A stretch of 64,000 nucleotides of DNA from Bacillota bacterium (GTDB taxonomy: Bacteria; Bacillota; Clostridia; Lachnospirales; Lachnospiraceae), in contig JAEXAX010000027.1 of NCBI GenBank assembly GCA_023458035.1, positions 50,456 through 114,455 on the forward strand, read 5' to 3'. Of the stretch, positions 42,359 through 51,334 are shown in pieces. The notes beneath the pieces were generated by a model that saw nothing but the letters and a program-made list of their open reading frames with translations, made no database searches and had not been told where the DNA came from. The first letter of the stretch is position 1. Each line of letters starts with the position of its first letter. The position numbers and the translations under genes were made by a program.

Positions 42359-44058
42359 CGGACGGAAAGAAGAGAAGGGGGGCGCTGACGATTATGGGCA
42401 GGCTGATCGGCCTGCTGGGGGGGCTGGCGCCCATCATGGCGCTGGCTGTTATCTTCGGCGTGATCGGTTTTTTGATGGCGACTGCCTTGGGTGTGCTGGG
42501 CGGCATCGGTCTGCTCGGCATTCTGGATGGTCAAACGGGAGCGGCGGGGATATTGCCGGGATCGGGCATCGGTCAGTATCCGTTTGCCTCGCTAAGCCTG
42601 ACGACAGTTATCGCAGCGCTGCTTGTCTTTGCTGTCCTGCGCAGCTTCCTGCAATATGCCGAGCAGCTTTGCAATCATTATATAGCTTTCAGAATCCTGG
42701 CGCAGATTCGTCACCGGATATTTGCCAAAATGCGCTTGCTGGCACCGGCCAAGCTTGAAACCCGACAGCAGGGAGATCTGGTAGCGATGGTTACATCAGA
42801 TATTGAGCTGCTGGAGGTGTTTTATGCGCATACCATTTCACCGATCTTGATTGCCCTGTTGACCTGTCTGGCACTGCTTATTTTTCAGGCCCTGATCCAT
42901 CCGGTCTTTGCCGGCATTGCATTGCTTTGCTATCTGCTGGTCGGTGTGGCTGTGCCGATATGGGCGGCTCGAAAAGGGCGGACGAAAAGCCGGCAGGTGC
43001 GCCGAGAGCTGGCAACGGTTAATTCATTTTTACTGGAGAGTCTGACCGGTATCAGAGAACTGATGCAATACCAGCAGGAGAACCGGCGTATCCGGCGGAT
43101 TTCCGATATGACGCGTGACGTCGTACAAAAACAGACGGAATTAAAGCAAGATAGCGGCAGGGTGGCGGCTGTCGTTGACGGAATCATCGTTTGCGGCGCC
43201 GTGCTGGTGATCTTGACGACGATCCTGCTGAATGGACGGGGAATTGTGACGTTCGGACAGGGGCTGATTGCCGGCCTGACCCTGATCGCCTCCTTTGGAC
43301 CGGTAGCCGCGCTGGCCGGTCTTGGGACCACCCTGCTGCCGACGCTGGCTGCCGGAGATCGGATTTTGGAGCTGTTGGAGGAGGTGCCGCAGATTTCGGA
43401 AAATACCACCGGACAGACGCCGGTATTTTCTGAAATCGAGATGAAGGATGTTGATTTTACCTATGATGAGATACCGATTCTGGAAAAGCTGTCGATGAAG
43501 ATACGCTCCGGGCGGATCCTAGGGCTGGCCGGCCGGAGCGGCCGCGGGAAATCAACGATTTTGAAGCTGTTGATGCGCTTCTGGGATGTGACCGGCGGTC
43601 AGATTCTTATCGACGGGGTTGATATACGGGATATTCGGACAAAGCACATATTCGGACAGGTGGCTTATATGACCCAACAAACCGTTTTATTTACCGGTAC
43701 TATTGGAGAAAATATCCGTATCGGAAAACCGACGGCGACAGAAGCGGAACTGATCGAGGCCTGTCGAAAGGCGTCGATTTATGAGCTGATCCGCGAACTG
43801 CCGCAGGGCTTTGACACATGGGTGACAGAACTGGGCGAAAATTTTTCCGGCGGAGAACGTCAGCGTATCGGACTTGCCCGCTGTCTGCTTGCGGATCACA
43901 GTTTGCTGTTACTGGATGAGCCGACCAGTAATCTGGACCGCATGAATGAAGCGCTGATTCTGCGTGCATTGAAGCGGGAAACGCAGGGAAGAACAGTGGT
44001 ACTGGTTTCTCATCGAGCCTCTACATTGGCGATCGCCGATGAGGTGATACAGCTATAG
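42355..44058 (+). CDS. ABC exporter half-transporter 2 (CydC-like membrane plus ATPase)
   Basis: A 567-residue partner of the preceding half-transporter. Six membrane helices, then Walker A GRSGRGKST, signature FSGGERQR, Walker B LLLLDEPTSNLDR. The first membrane helix is rich in Gly and Ala (LLGGLAPIMALAVIFGVIGF). The gene ends the ECF-exporter set, and the region after it changes in base composition. Confidence 0.85.
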   Translation: MTDGKKRRGALTIMGRLIGLLGGLAPIMALAVIFGVIGFLMATALGVLGGIGLLGILDGQTGAAGILPGSGIGQYPFASLSLTTVIAALLVFAVLRSFLQYAEQLCNHYIAFRILAQIRHRIFAKMRLLAPAKLETRQQGDLVAMVTSDIELLEVFYAHTISPILIALLTCLALLIFQALIHPVFAGIALLCYLLVGVAVPIWAARKGRTKSRQVRRELATVNSFLLESLTGIRELMQYQQENRRIRRISDMTRDVVQKQTELKQDSGRVAAVVDGIIVCGAVLVILTTILLNGRGIVTFGQGLIAGLTLIASFGPVAALAGLGTTLLPTLAAGDRILELLEEVPQISENTTGQTPVFSEIEMKDVDFTYDEIPILEKLSMKIRSGRILGLAGRSGRGKSTILKLLMRFWDVTGGQILIDGVDIRDIRTKHIFGQVAYMTQQTVLFTGTIGENIRIGKPTATEAELIEACRKASIYELIRELPQGFDTWVTELGENFSGGERQRIGLARCLLADHSLLLLDEPTSNLDRMNEALILRALKRETQGRTVVLVSHRASTLAIADEVIQL

Positions 44059-44155
44059 CCTTGATCTATATCCATCAGTTTGAAAATCCCAGTATGCAAA
44101 GCATTTGTCTCATGGTACACTAAGTCCAACCCAAACACCTAGGAGATATGTATCT

Positions 44156-44323
44156 ATGAAAATCAATCTCGAATATCGCTGTTCCCTATTCCAGTCCAGT
44201 GAGAGCGAGGAGAATCACAGCCGGTCCGTTCATGAAAAATTTTACATTATTTTGCGATTGTTTTTCATTCAATTGACAATGATGAAAAGGGATGGAATGA
44301 AATATGTTAATCAGATTTTTTAA
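44156..44323 (+). CDS. Possible small peptide next to a broken ABC transporter
   Basis: A 55-codon frame (MKINLEYRCSLFQ...), with AGGAGA 11 bases upstream of its ATG. The middle is charged (SSESEENHSR) and the end hydrophobic. It overlaps the first codons of the ABC transporter remnant. Such an arrangement occurs for exported peptides, but there is no double-Gly leader and no peptidase domain in the transporter. It may be chance. Confidence 0.25.
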   Translation: MKINLEYRCSLFQSSESEENHSRSVHEKFYIILRLFFIQLTMMKRDGMKYVNQIF

Positions 44324-45884
44324 GGAAGTGATTAAAAAGTTTGGCATTGTGAAGATGATACTCTACATATGCAGTGTGTCAGCGGCTTATATATTATATG
44401 CTTGTTTGCCATATACCCTGCCCAATATATTTGATTCCAATGCCGAACCATCTATGAGAATGCTTTATATTGGAATTACTATTCTGTCTTTCGTGATTGT
44501 TCCTTTATTGAATTATCCCACAAATATCTCTATGCAAAAAGTGAGAAGTATTTCAAAACAGGTGATCTTTGAAGATGTAACCAAGAAAAAGATTATGTTT
44601 TTCCAAGAAATGAGCATAGGGAAAATTCAGGAATTATTTCAAGAGGCTTCTTTTGGCGCCAGAAGTTTGTTATATTCGGTTTCCAAGTCTTTATTGCGCC
44701 AGATTGTGCTCGTTATCCTGAATTTTACGATTTTTTGTAGTTTTCATGTCTTTTTGGGAGTGGTATATCTAACATCATATCTGTTTTATTTTGGAGCATC
44801 GATTTTTTTGCTGCGAAATAAGGATGAAAGCATTAGAAAGACGCTCAAAACCAGTGCAGATGTGAATTCCGCCGTGGTGGATTATTGCACGAACATAGAT
44901 ACGATATATTCTCTGCGGTCTTTTGAGCAGGAAAAAAAGTTTTTCAGCGGTTTTTAAAGATCGAAAAGGATAGCTATTTCAAGCTCCAATACTCGATTGA
45001 TACGGCGAAACTGGTGCAATACTTGCTGCTGCTTGCGATTACGTCAATTCAGTTAATCATTTACCATATCTTTGTCGGGGAAGAACTGATGGCGGCGTTT
45101 TATTTGGGGCTGATGTATTCAATATTCAATATTCAATCTGAGAGATTTTGGCAGTGAATATCTGGAGATTTTGGAAATGTTCGGGCGATTGAAAGAGACG
45201 CTGAAATCATTGGATTTTGGAGAAATGAGCGAAGATCATGCTCACAGTGCGTCCTATGATGAGGTGGAGATTAGATTAACGGAGGTTGAATTTTCACTCG
45301 GACAGAAACAAATTCTAAAGCGAATTAATCTGCAAATCAAAGAAAATGAACATGTGTTACTGCGCGGAGATAATGGATTGGGAAAATCGACGTTGCTGAA
45401 AATAATAGCAGGAGTGCTAGAGCCGACCGGAGGAACAGTGAAGCTTCATTCTGAACTAAGACAGGGGGCCATTTATATACCACAAAAAATAGAGTTGTTT
45501 AACAGATCAATTTATGACAATCTGGTATATCCGCAGCAAAGAGCCGATATTGAAGAAATTCATCGGTGGATTCAAGCTTTGGGACTAAATACACTGATCA
45601 CATGTAAAGAAGATCTTTTTAAGCCGGTGGGGGAGTTCGGCAGTAAGATCTCGGGAGGAGAAAAGCAGAAAATCCTATTGGCAAGAGCTTTTCTACAGCA
45701 TCCGAAATTGTTGCTTTTGGATGAATGTACGACACATTTAGATCAGAACACGCTTCTGAGAGTGCATGAGATTTTACAACAAGAATGTAGTGATATCACA
45801 ATTATTTATATTTCACATAGCGAGAATTGTGAACAGTATTTTGATAGGATCATTCGCATACAGGATATTGATGCAAAAGAATAA
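44304..45884 (+). pseudogene. Frameshifted ABC transporter (membrane plus ATPase domain)
   Basis: The first part (44304-44957, 217 codons) is an exporter membrane domain and stops at TAA. The next stretch continues the protein in another frame (RFLKIEKDSYFKLQYS...), and a third part (from about 45140 to 45884) is an ATPase domain with GDNGLGKST, ISGGEKQK and LLLLDEC. Adding one A to the A7 run at 44932-44938 restores the first join. Removing one of three TATTCAA units at 45116-45136 restores the second. So the ancestral gene was one exporter of roughly 525 residues. AT-rich, unlike the neighbouring exporter pair. It may be a dead gene or a switchable one. Confidence 0.8.
45116..45136 (+). repeat. 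Three copies of TATTCAA at a frameshift
   Basis: TATTCAA occurs three times in tandem. Two copies would put the membrane part in frame with the ATPase domain. Seven is not a multiple of three, so each gain or loss changes frame. Confidence 0.85.
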
Positions 45885-45907
45885 AATGTGGTTTTGTGTT
45901 GTTTGTG

Positions 45908-45936
45908 TTGACAATCCAACTAAAACCAACTATACT
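45908..45936 (+). promoter_or_regulatory. Promoter of the riboswitch-dehydratase transcript
   Basis: TTGACA (45908-45913), 17 bases, TATACT (45931-45936), placed about 25 bases before the riboswitch P1 stem. Confidence 0.8.
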
Positions 45937-45960
45937 TAGGATATCAAAAAATCAACAATC

Positions 45961-46285
45961 ATTTTCAGGTGATCTGATGGCTATATCATCGGATAAAGAG
46001 GGAAATTGGGTGAAATCCCCATACGAGCGGGTCGCTGTAATCACGGAGCCGGATCGAATCCATTGTGCTGTCATTGTTGAAAGGGCGGACAGAATGAGAA
46101 GGATGGTCAAAAGGCTATGATGTGGAGTCAGAAAACCTGCCTGAGAATAGGTGAAGTGCTTCCCGGACAAGCCGCATTCATGCTCATGAGATCGATGCTC
46201 CTGTGAAATCAGGTTCCTTTTGTGATATCCTTTTGTCGATATAAGTGCAGTGGAGGGCTTTCCGTAACGGAAGGCCTGTTTTTTT
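45961..46285 (+). ncRNA. Cobalamin riboswitch with terminator expression platform
   Basis: P1 is formed by ATTTTCAGG (45961-45969) and CCTGAGAAT (46140-46148), with one A-G mismatch. Inside are the cobalamin core elements: GGGAAA then GGGTGAAATCCCC and GCTGTAATCACGG (about 46000-46050), and the B12 box AGTCAGAAAACCTGCC (46125-46140). A stem GGCTTTCCG/CGGAAGGCC with one G-U pair, followed by seven T (46256-46285), makes the terminator 24 bases before the next gene. When adenosyl- or another cobalamin binds, the terminator should form and stop expression of the glycyl radical dehydratase. Identified by eye; the fit to the core is strong. Confidence 0.85.
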
Positions 46286-46308
46286 GTCCGTAAACAAAGG
46301 AGGAAGAA

Positions 46309-48834
46309 ATGAAGACATGGAGAGCAGAGCAGTTTAGTCTGCCAAAGAGCCGAAGAATCGACGAATTAAATGCACACCTGTATGCCAAGATGCCGGAGAT
46401 TGAAGCGAGTCGAGCGGTGCTGTTGACCGAATCTTACAGGCAGACTGAGGGAGAGCCGATCGTTTTGCGTCGGGCCAAGGCCTTTGCGCATATCCTGGAG
46501 CATATACCCATTATTATCCGTCCGGGAGAGCTGATCGTCGGCAGCTCGACGATCGCCCCGCGCGGCTGTCAGACCTTTCCGGAGTTTTCATTTGCCTGGT
46601 TGGAGGAGGAATTTGACACGGTAGCAACCAGAGCGGCTGATCCGTTTTATATCTCTGAAGAAACTAAGCAGGCATTGCGAGAGGTGCACCGCTACTGGAA
46701 GGGTAAGACCACCAGCGAGCTGGCCACCGCTTATATGGCAGACGAAACCCTGTTGGCCATGGAACATAATGTATTCACGCCCGGCAATTATTTTTATAAT
46801 GGTGTCGGTCATGTCACGGTTCAATATGATAAGGTATTGCGCTTAGGCTATCAAGGTATCATGGAAGAGGTTCAGGCTGCCATTGACACCCTGCGGTTCG
46901 AGGACCCGCAGTATTCGGAAAAGATGGCCTTTTATAAAGGAATTATGATCAGCTGTCAGGCAGTCATCCGATATGCCGGTCGCTATGCGGAACTGGCCGG
47001 ACGGGAAGCCGCTTCTTGTGCGGATGAAACCCGTCGGCGAGAGCTGTTGCAGATCGCTGCCGATTGTGAGCGGGTGCCGGCCTACCCGGCTGAGAATTTC
47101 CGCCAGGCCTGTCAGAGCTTCTGGTTTGTTCAGCAGCTTTTGCAAATGGAATCCAGCGGACATTCGATCTCGCCCGGCCGCTTTGATCAGTATATCTATC
47201 CGTATTTTAAACGGGATCTGGACAGCGGGGCGCAGACCCTGGAATCTGCTCAGGAATTATTGGACTGTATCTGGGTGAAGCTTAATGACCTGAATAAATG
47301 CCGGGATGCCGCCAGTGCCGAAGGCTTTGCTGGCTACAGTCTGTTCCAAAATCTGATCGTCGGCGGGCAGGACAGCCGGGGATTGGATGTCACCAATGAG
47401 CTTTCCTTTATGTGTATAGAAGCTTCCAGGCATGTGTTTCTGCCGCAGCCGTCCCTGTCTATCCGGGTCTGGAACGGTTCGCCGCATGAGTTGCTGCGAA
47501 AAGCGGCCGATTTGACCAGAACCGGCATCGGCCTGCCGGCTTATTACAATGACGAAGTAATTATTCCATCATTGATGAGTGTCGGTTTGAGCCTGGAGGA
47601 TGCCAGAGATTATAACATCATCGGTTGCGTCGAGCCGCAAAAAGCCGGCAAGACGGAGGGGTGGCATGATGCGGCCTTCTTTAATATGTGCCGACCGCTG
47701 GAGCTGGTCTTCTCAAGTGGTATGGAAAACGGCTGTCAGGTCGGCGCGGTAACGCCGGATGTGGCCGAAATGACGGAGTTTGAACAGTTCTACGCGGCGT
47801 ATCAGGAACAGATGGAGTATATGATCCGTCTGCTGGTGAATGCCAATAATGCCATCGATATGGCTCATGCCAAGCTGGCGCCCTTACCCTTTGAATCCTG
47901 TATGGTGGAGGATTGTATCGGCCGAGGCAAAAGCCTGCAGGAGGGCGGAGCGATCTATAATTTTACCGGTCCGCAGGGGTTTGGTATCGCCAACATGGCA
48001 GATTCCTTATACGCCGTCAAGAAGCTGACCTTTGAACAGCATAAGCTGAGCCTGGCCGACTGGCGGGAGGCCCTGGCGGCCAACTTCGGTCACAGTTCGG
48101 TGAATGAAGAGCAGGTGCAAAAAGCAGTGCAGGCGGCTTTGAGAGAGAGCGGTCGGGTTTTTTCATCGGAGCTGGTGTCTACACTGGTTAAGGAGGTGCT
48201 TCGGGAGCGGGAGGCGGCCGGACAAAACAAAAAATACGAGCAGCTGTTGCAGTGGATTGAGGAGCTTCCGAAATTCGGTAATGATGATGAAGAGGTTGAT
48301 TTGATGGCCCGAGAGGCGGCTTACACCTATACCAAACCTCTGCTGAAGTATCGAAATCCGCGCGGCGGCATTTTTCAGGCAGGTCTTTATCCGGTGTCTG
48401 CCAATGTGCCGCTCGGCGCCCAGACCGGCGCCACTCCGGATGGCCGTCTGGCCTTTACGCCGGTGGCTGACGGTGTTTCTCCGAGCTCCGGTAAGGACGT
48501 CAAGGGGCCAACGGCGGCTGCCAATTCGGTGGCCCGTCTGGATCACGGCATTGCTTCAAACGGAACCTTGTTTAATCAGAAGTTCCATCCGTCGGCCTTA
48601 AGCGGCGACAGCGGTCTGGATAACTTTATTGCGCTGATCCGCACCTACTTCGATAAAAAGGGTAGTCATATGCAGTTTAACGTGGTATCGCGCGAGACCC
48701 TGCTGGATGCCCAAAAGCATCCGGAAAAATATGGTCAGCTGGTGGTGCGGGTGGCCGGTTACAGCGCGTTGTTTACCACCTTATCACGCTCACTGCAGGA
48801 TGACATTATCAGAAGAACAGAACAGGGAATGTAA
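46309..48834 (+). CDS. B12-independent glycerol/1,2-propanediol dehydratase (glycyl radical enzyme)
   Basis: An 841-residue glycyl radical enzyme. Catalytic C440 lies in IIGCVEPQKAGKTEGWHD and the radical glycine G817 in RVAGYSA. Residues equivalent to those binding glycerol in the Clostridium butyricum enzyme are all present: H168 (GVGHVTV), H285 (GHSISPGRFDQ), E442 and D454. That pattern excludes pyruvate formate-lyase and choline lyase and points to diol dehydratation (glycerol to 3-hydroxypropionaldehyde, or propanediol to propanal). The activase follows two bases later. Upstream is a cobalamin riboswitch, so it is predicted to be made when B12 is scarce. No aldehyde-reducing enzyme or shell protein is nearby. 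Confidence 0.88.
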   Translation: MKTWRAEQFSLPKSRRIDELNAHLYAKMPEIEASRAVLLTESYRQTEGEPIVLRRAKAFAHILEHIPIIIRPGELIVGSSTIAPRGCQTFPEFSFAWLEEEFDTVATRAADPFYISEETKQALREVHRYWKGKTTSELATAYMADETLLAMEHNVFTPGNYFYNGVGHVTVQYDKVLRLGYQGIMEEVQAAIDTLRFEDPQYSEKMAFYKGIMISCQAVIRYAGRYAELAGREAASCADETRRRELLQIAADCERVPAYPAENFRQACQSFWFVQQLLQMESSGHSISPGRFDQYIYPYFKRDLDSGAQTLESAQELLDCIWVKLNDLNKCRDAASAEGFAGYSLFQNLIVGGQDSRGLDVTNELSFMCIEASRHVFLPQPSLSIRVWNGSPHELLRKAADLTRTGIGLPAYYNDEVIIPSLMSVGLSLEDARDYNIIGCVEPQKAGKTEGWHDAAFFNMCRPLELVFSSGMENGCQVGAVTPDVAEMTEFEQFYAAYQEQMEYMIRLLVNANNAIDMAHAKLAPLPFESCMVEDCIGRGKSLQEGGAIYNFTGPQGFGIANMADSLYAVKKLTFEQHKLSLADWREALAANFGHSSVNEEQVQKAVQAALRESGRVFSSELVSTLVKEVLREREAAGQNKKYEQLLQWIEELPKFGNDDEEVDLMAREAAYTYTKPLLKYRNPRGGIFQAGLYPVSANVPLGAQTGATPDGRLAFTPVADGVSPSSGKDVKGPTAAANSVARLDHGIASNGTLFNQKFHPSALSGDSGLDNFIALIRTYFDKKGSHMQFNVVSRETLLDAQKHPEKYGQLVVRVAGYSALFTTLSRSLQDDIIRRTEQGM

Positions 48835-48836
48835 AG

Positions 48837-49634
48837 ATGAATGAGGATTATATGAATACCGCAGGGCGGATCTTTGATATTCAGCGCTTTTCCATCCATG
48901 ACGGCTATGGGATCCGCACGGTAGTCTTTTTTAAAGGCTGCATCCTGCGCTGCCGCTGGTGCTGCAATCCGGAATCACAGAGTTTTGCTAAGGAGACCAT
49001 GCTGGTACAGGGACGGCCGAAGCTCATCGGCCGCGATGTGTCGGTGGCAGAGGTGATGGAGGAGGTATTGCTGGATCAGGATTATTACCGCCGTTCGGGC
49101 GGAGGGCTGACGCTGTCGGGCGGAGAGATCCTTTGTCAGGCTGAATTTGCCGGGCATCTGCTGCGGGCGGCCAAAGCCTCCGGGCTGCATACGGCGGTGG
49201 AAAGCATGGGCGGCCTTGACTGGACAAAAATCGAGCTGATTTTACCCTATTTGGATCAGTATTTGCTTGATATCAAGCATATGGATGCGGCCAAGCATGA
49301 GGTCTTTACCGGCCGCACAAATGAGTTGATGTTGGCCAATGCCAAGCGGCTTGCGGCTTATAGCGGGATCGAATTATCAATCCGGATACCGGTGATTCCG
49401 ACCTTTAATGATACTGTAGAAGAGATTCAGGCTATCGCCCGTTTTGCGGCCGGCTTAAAAACTGTGCGCCGGCTCCACCTGCTGCCTTATCACAGACTGG
49501 GACAGGATAAGTATGAGGGCTTGGGAAGGAAGTATCTGATGGCGGAGCTTCGACCGCCGGGGGCAGCCCGGATGGCGGAGCTGCGGGCGGCTGCGGAAGC
49601 GACTTTCGGCCCGGACGTGCAAATTGGAGGATGA
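48837..49634 (+). CDS. Glycyl radical enzyme activase (radical SAM)
   Basis: A 265-residue radical SAM protein. C35, C39 and C42 in KGCILRCRWCCNPES hold the [4Fe-4S] cluster; SGGEILCQ is the SAM-binding segment. It makes the glycyl radical on the preceding dehydratase. Dehydratase activases usually carry an extra ferredoxin-like insert of eight cysteines after the radical SAM cluster; this protein lacks it and so has pyruvate formate-lyase-activase architecture. An alternative start at ATG 48852 follows a GAGGA. Confidence 0.88.
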   Translation: MNEDYMNTAGRIFDIQRFSIHDGYGIRTVVFFKGCILRCRWCCNPESQSFAKETMLVQGRPKLIGRDVSVAEVMEEVLLDQDYYRRSGGGLTLSGGEILCQAEFAGHLLRAAKASGLHTAVESMGGLDWTKIELILPYLDQYLLDIKHMDAAKHEVFTGRTNELMLANAKRLAAYSGIELSIRIPVIPTFNDTVEEIQAIARFAAGLKTVRRLHLLPYHRLGQDKYEGLGRKYLMAELRPPGAARMAELRAAAEATFGPDVQIGG

Positions 49635-49746
49635 AATAAAATACCGAAAAGTCGATCGTATTTATAGGAATGAAGGGATTAGCAAAAACTAATAAGTTGA
49701 CGGCGGCACTTATGCATAACAACCAATAAAAAATAGATAATATGAA

Positions 49747-49775
49747 TTGACACAGGTTATATTGTAGTGTATTAT
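49747..49775 (+). promoter_or_regulatory. Promoter of the NCS2 permease gene
   Basis: TTGACA (49747-49752), 17 bases, TATTAT (49770-49775). The 112 bases between activase stop and this promoter contain no gene I can support. Confidence 0.7.
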
Positions 49776-49783
49776 GAATAATG

Positions 49784-49833
49784 AACCAGCCGTTTTAGAC
49801 TATTGAATAATCTTTTTGTACAAAACGCTGGTT
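49784..49833 (+). promoter_or_regulatory. Leader stem-loop of the NCS2 permease gene
   Basis: AACCAGCCGTTTT (49784-49796) pairs with AAAACGCTGGTT (49822-49833) with a one-base bulge; the 25-base loop contains a second imperfect dyad around CTATTGAATA. It is not a purine riboswitch by its sequence. It may control translation or message stability. Confidence 0.5.
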
Positions 49834-49860
49834 AATTTATTTTATCGAAGGAGAGAAACT

Positions 49861-51189
49861 ATGAATAACAATTTAGCCGAGCTTCGTAAGCTCAACGGTA
49901 AACCGGGTTGGCTGAGTGTCATTCCGCACTCGCTGCAGCACGTACTGGCCATGCTGGTTGGTAACATTACGCCGCCGATCATCATCGCTACCCAATTGGG
50001 TCTGACTCCAGAGGATAAGGTTATTCTGATCCAGGCAGCCATGGTCATTGCTGGTATCACCACCTTGGTGCAGGTTTACTCCCTGATGGGCATCGGTATG
50101 GGATTGCCGAATACCATGGGTGTGGCCTTTGCCTACATGCCGATCCTGTTGACCATCGGTAAGACTTATGGAATCGGTGCTATCTTCGGAGCACAGCTGG
50201 TAGCGGCCATCGCCTCTATTTTGATCGGTGTGATTATGGAAAAGATTCGTCCGCTCTTCCCGCCGGTAGTCAGCGGTACCGTTGTATTATGTATCGGTTT
50301 ATCCTTGTACGGAACCGCTATGACCTATATGGCCGGCGGCGCTGCTGTTGTGAATAATCCGGAGATGCAGTCTAAGATTCCGGTGAACATGATGGTAGCA
50401 GGTATCACCCTGTTGGTGACTCTGGCTTTCAGTTTATTCGGCAAGGGTATGATTAAGAGTCTTGGTATGTTGGCCGGTATCTTCACCGGTTATGTGGTTT
50501 ATGCAGCAGTAGTCGGCATTGATTTCAGCGGAGTACAGAATGCCGCCTGGATTGCTCTGCCGAAGTTCCTTCATTTTAAACTGGTATTCGAGCCGGGAGC
50601 CATCGTGGCTATGATCCTGATGTATGTGGTACAGGCTGTTCAGACCATCGGTGACGTATCCTCGACTGCGGTGGGCGGTTTTGGCCGTCAGGCGACTGAT
50701 AAGGAGCTGGGCGGTGCCGTAAAGGGTACCGGTGTCTGTGGTGCTCTCGGTGCTTTGTTCGGCGGTCTGCCGACTGACCCGTTCAGCCAGAACGTAGGTA
50801 TCATCGTTACCACTAAGGTTGTTGCAAAGAGAGTCTTTTATGTTGTAGGCGGAGTTATTCTGGCAGCCGGTCTGATCCCGAAATTCGGTGGTCTGATGAC
50901 CACCATTCCGCAGTCGGTACTCGGCGGCGCGACGGTTACCGTGTTTGCAGCCATCACCATGTCCGGTATTCAGCTGATCACAGAGCAGCCGTTGAACTAC
51001 CGCAACAAGATGATCGTAGGTATTTCACTGGCTTTGTCTGTAGGTATCACCACGGTACCAAAGGCTGTCGGCTTCCTGCCGGCTGAGGTGGCCAGCGTTA
51101 TCACCGGTTCTCCGATCGTATTGGGCTTCCTGATTTCTTTCCTGCTGAACATTATCGTTCCGAAGGATGATTCCGAGGCGGAAGATTGA
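49861..51189 (+). CDS. NCS2-family nucleobase (xanthine/uracil) permease
   Basis: A 442-residue permease with 12-14 membrane segments. The NCS2 pattern is visible: the N-terminal SLQHVLAMLVGNITPPIII, a QTIGDVSSTA segment with the usual Glu position varied, and GGLPTDPFSQNVGIIVTTKVV, which is the NCS2 signature. I start at ATG 49861 (MNNNLAEL) after GAAGGAGAG. The SQNVGI form favours xanthine or urate permeases over uracil permease. It stands alone with a strong promoter and a structured leader. Confidence 0.88.
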   Translation: MNNNLAELRKLNGKPGWLSVIPHSLQHVLAMLVGNITPPIIIATQLGLTPEDKVILIQAAMVIAGITTLVQVYSLMGIGMGLPNTMGVAFAYMPILLTIGKTYGIGAIFGAQLVAAIASILIGVIMEKIRPLFPPVVSGTVVLCIGLSLYGTAMTYMAGGAAVVNNPEMQSKIPVNMMVAGITLLVTLAFSLFGKGMIKSLGMLAGIFTGYVVYAAVVGIDFSGVQNAAWIALPKFLHFKLVFEPGAIVAMILMYVVQAVQTIGDVSSTAVGGFGRQATDKELGGAVKGTGVCGALGALFGGLPTDPFSQNVGIIVTTKVVAKRVFYVVGGVILAAGLIPKFGGLMTTIPQSVLGGATVTVFAAITMSGIQLITEQPLNYRNKMIVGISLALSVGITTVPKAVGFLPAEVASVITGSPIVLGFLISFLLNIIVPKDDSEAED

Positions 51190-51228
51190 TCATTATCGGA
51201 TCGAGTTACATTCATAGAAGTATGACAG

Positions 51229-51267
51229 ACAGACTGTCAGGGCGAGTTCCCGACAGTCTGTTTTTTT
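51229..51267 (+). terminator. Rho-independent terminator after the NCS2 gene
   Basis: ACAGACTGTC (51229-51238) pairs with GACAGTCTGT (51252-51261), followed by seven T. Confidence 0.9.
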
Positions 51268-51334
51268 GTGTGCGGATATGCTATACTGAAACGGATTGAC
51301 AGCACAAACAAGAGATAAAAGCTGATGGAGAGAT

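Noticed and set aside
45896..46120. 74-codon open frame upstream of the glycyl radical enzyme
   Set aside because: It lies over the cobalamin riboswitch core, has no ribosome site and no recognisable family; the RNA explains the sequence.
46309..48834. Pyruvate formate-lyase or choline trimethylamine-lyase
   Set aside because: The active site has a single cysteine in GCVEPQ with diol-binding His and Asp, not the adjacent Cys-Cys of formate-lyase or the choline-lyase pattern.
49635..49860. Purine riboswitch before the NCS2 permease
   Set aside because: The conserved loop sequences of the purine aptamer are missing; the hairpin seen is different.
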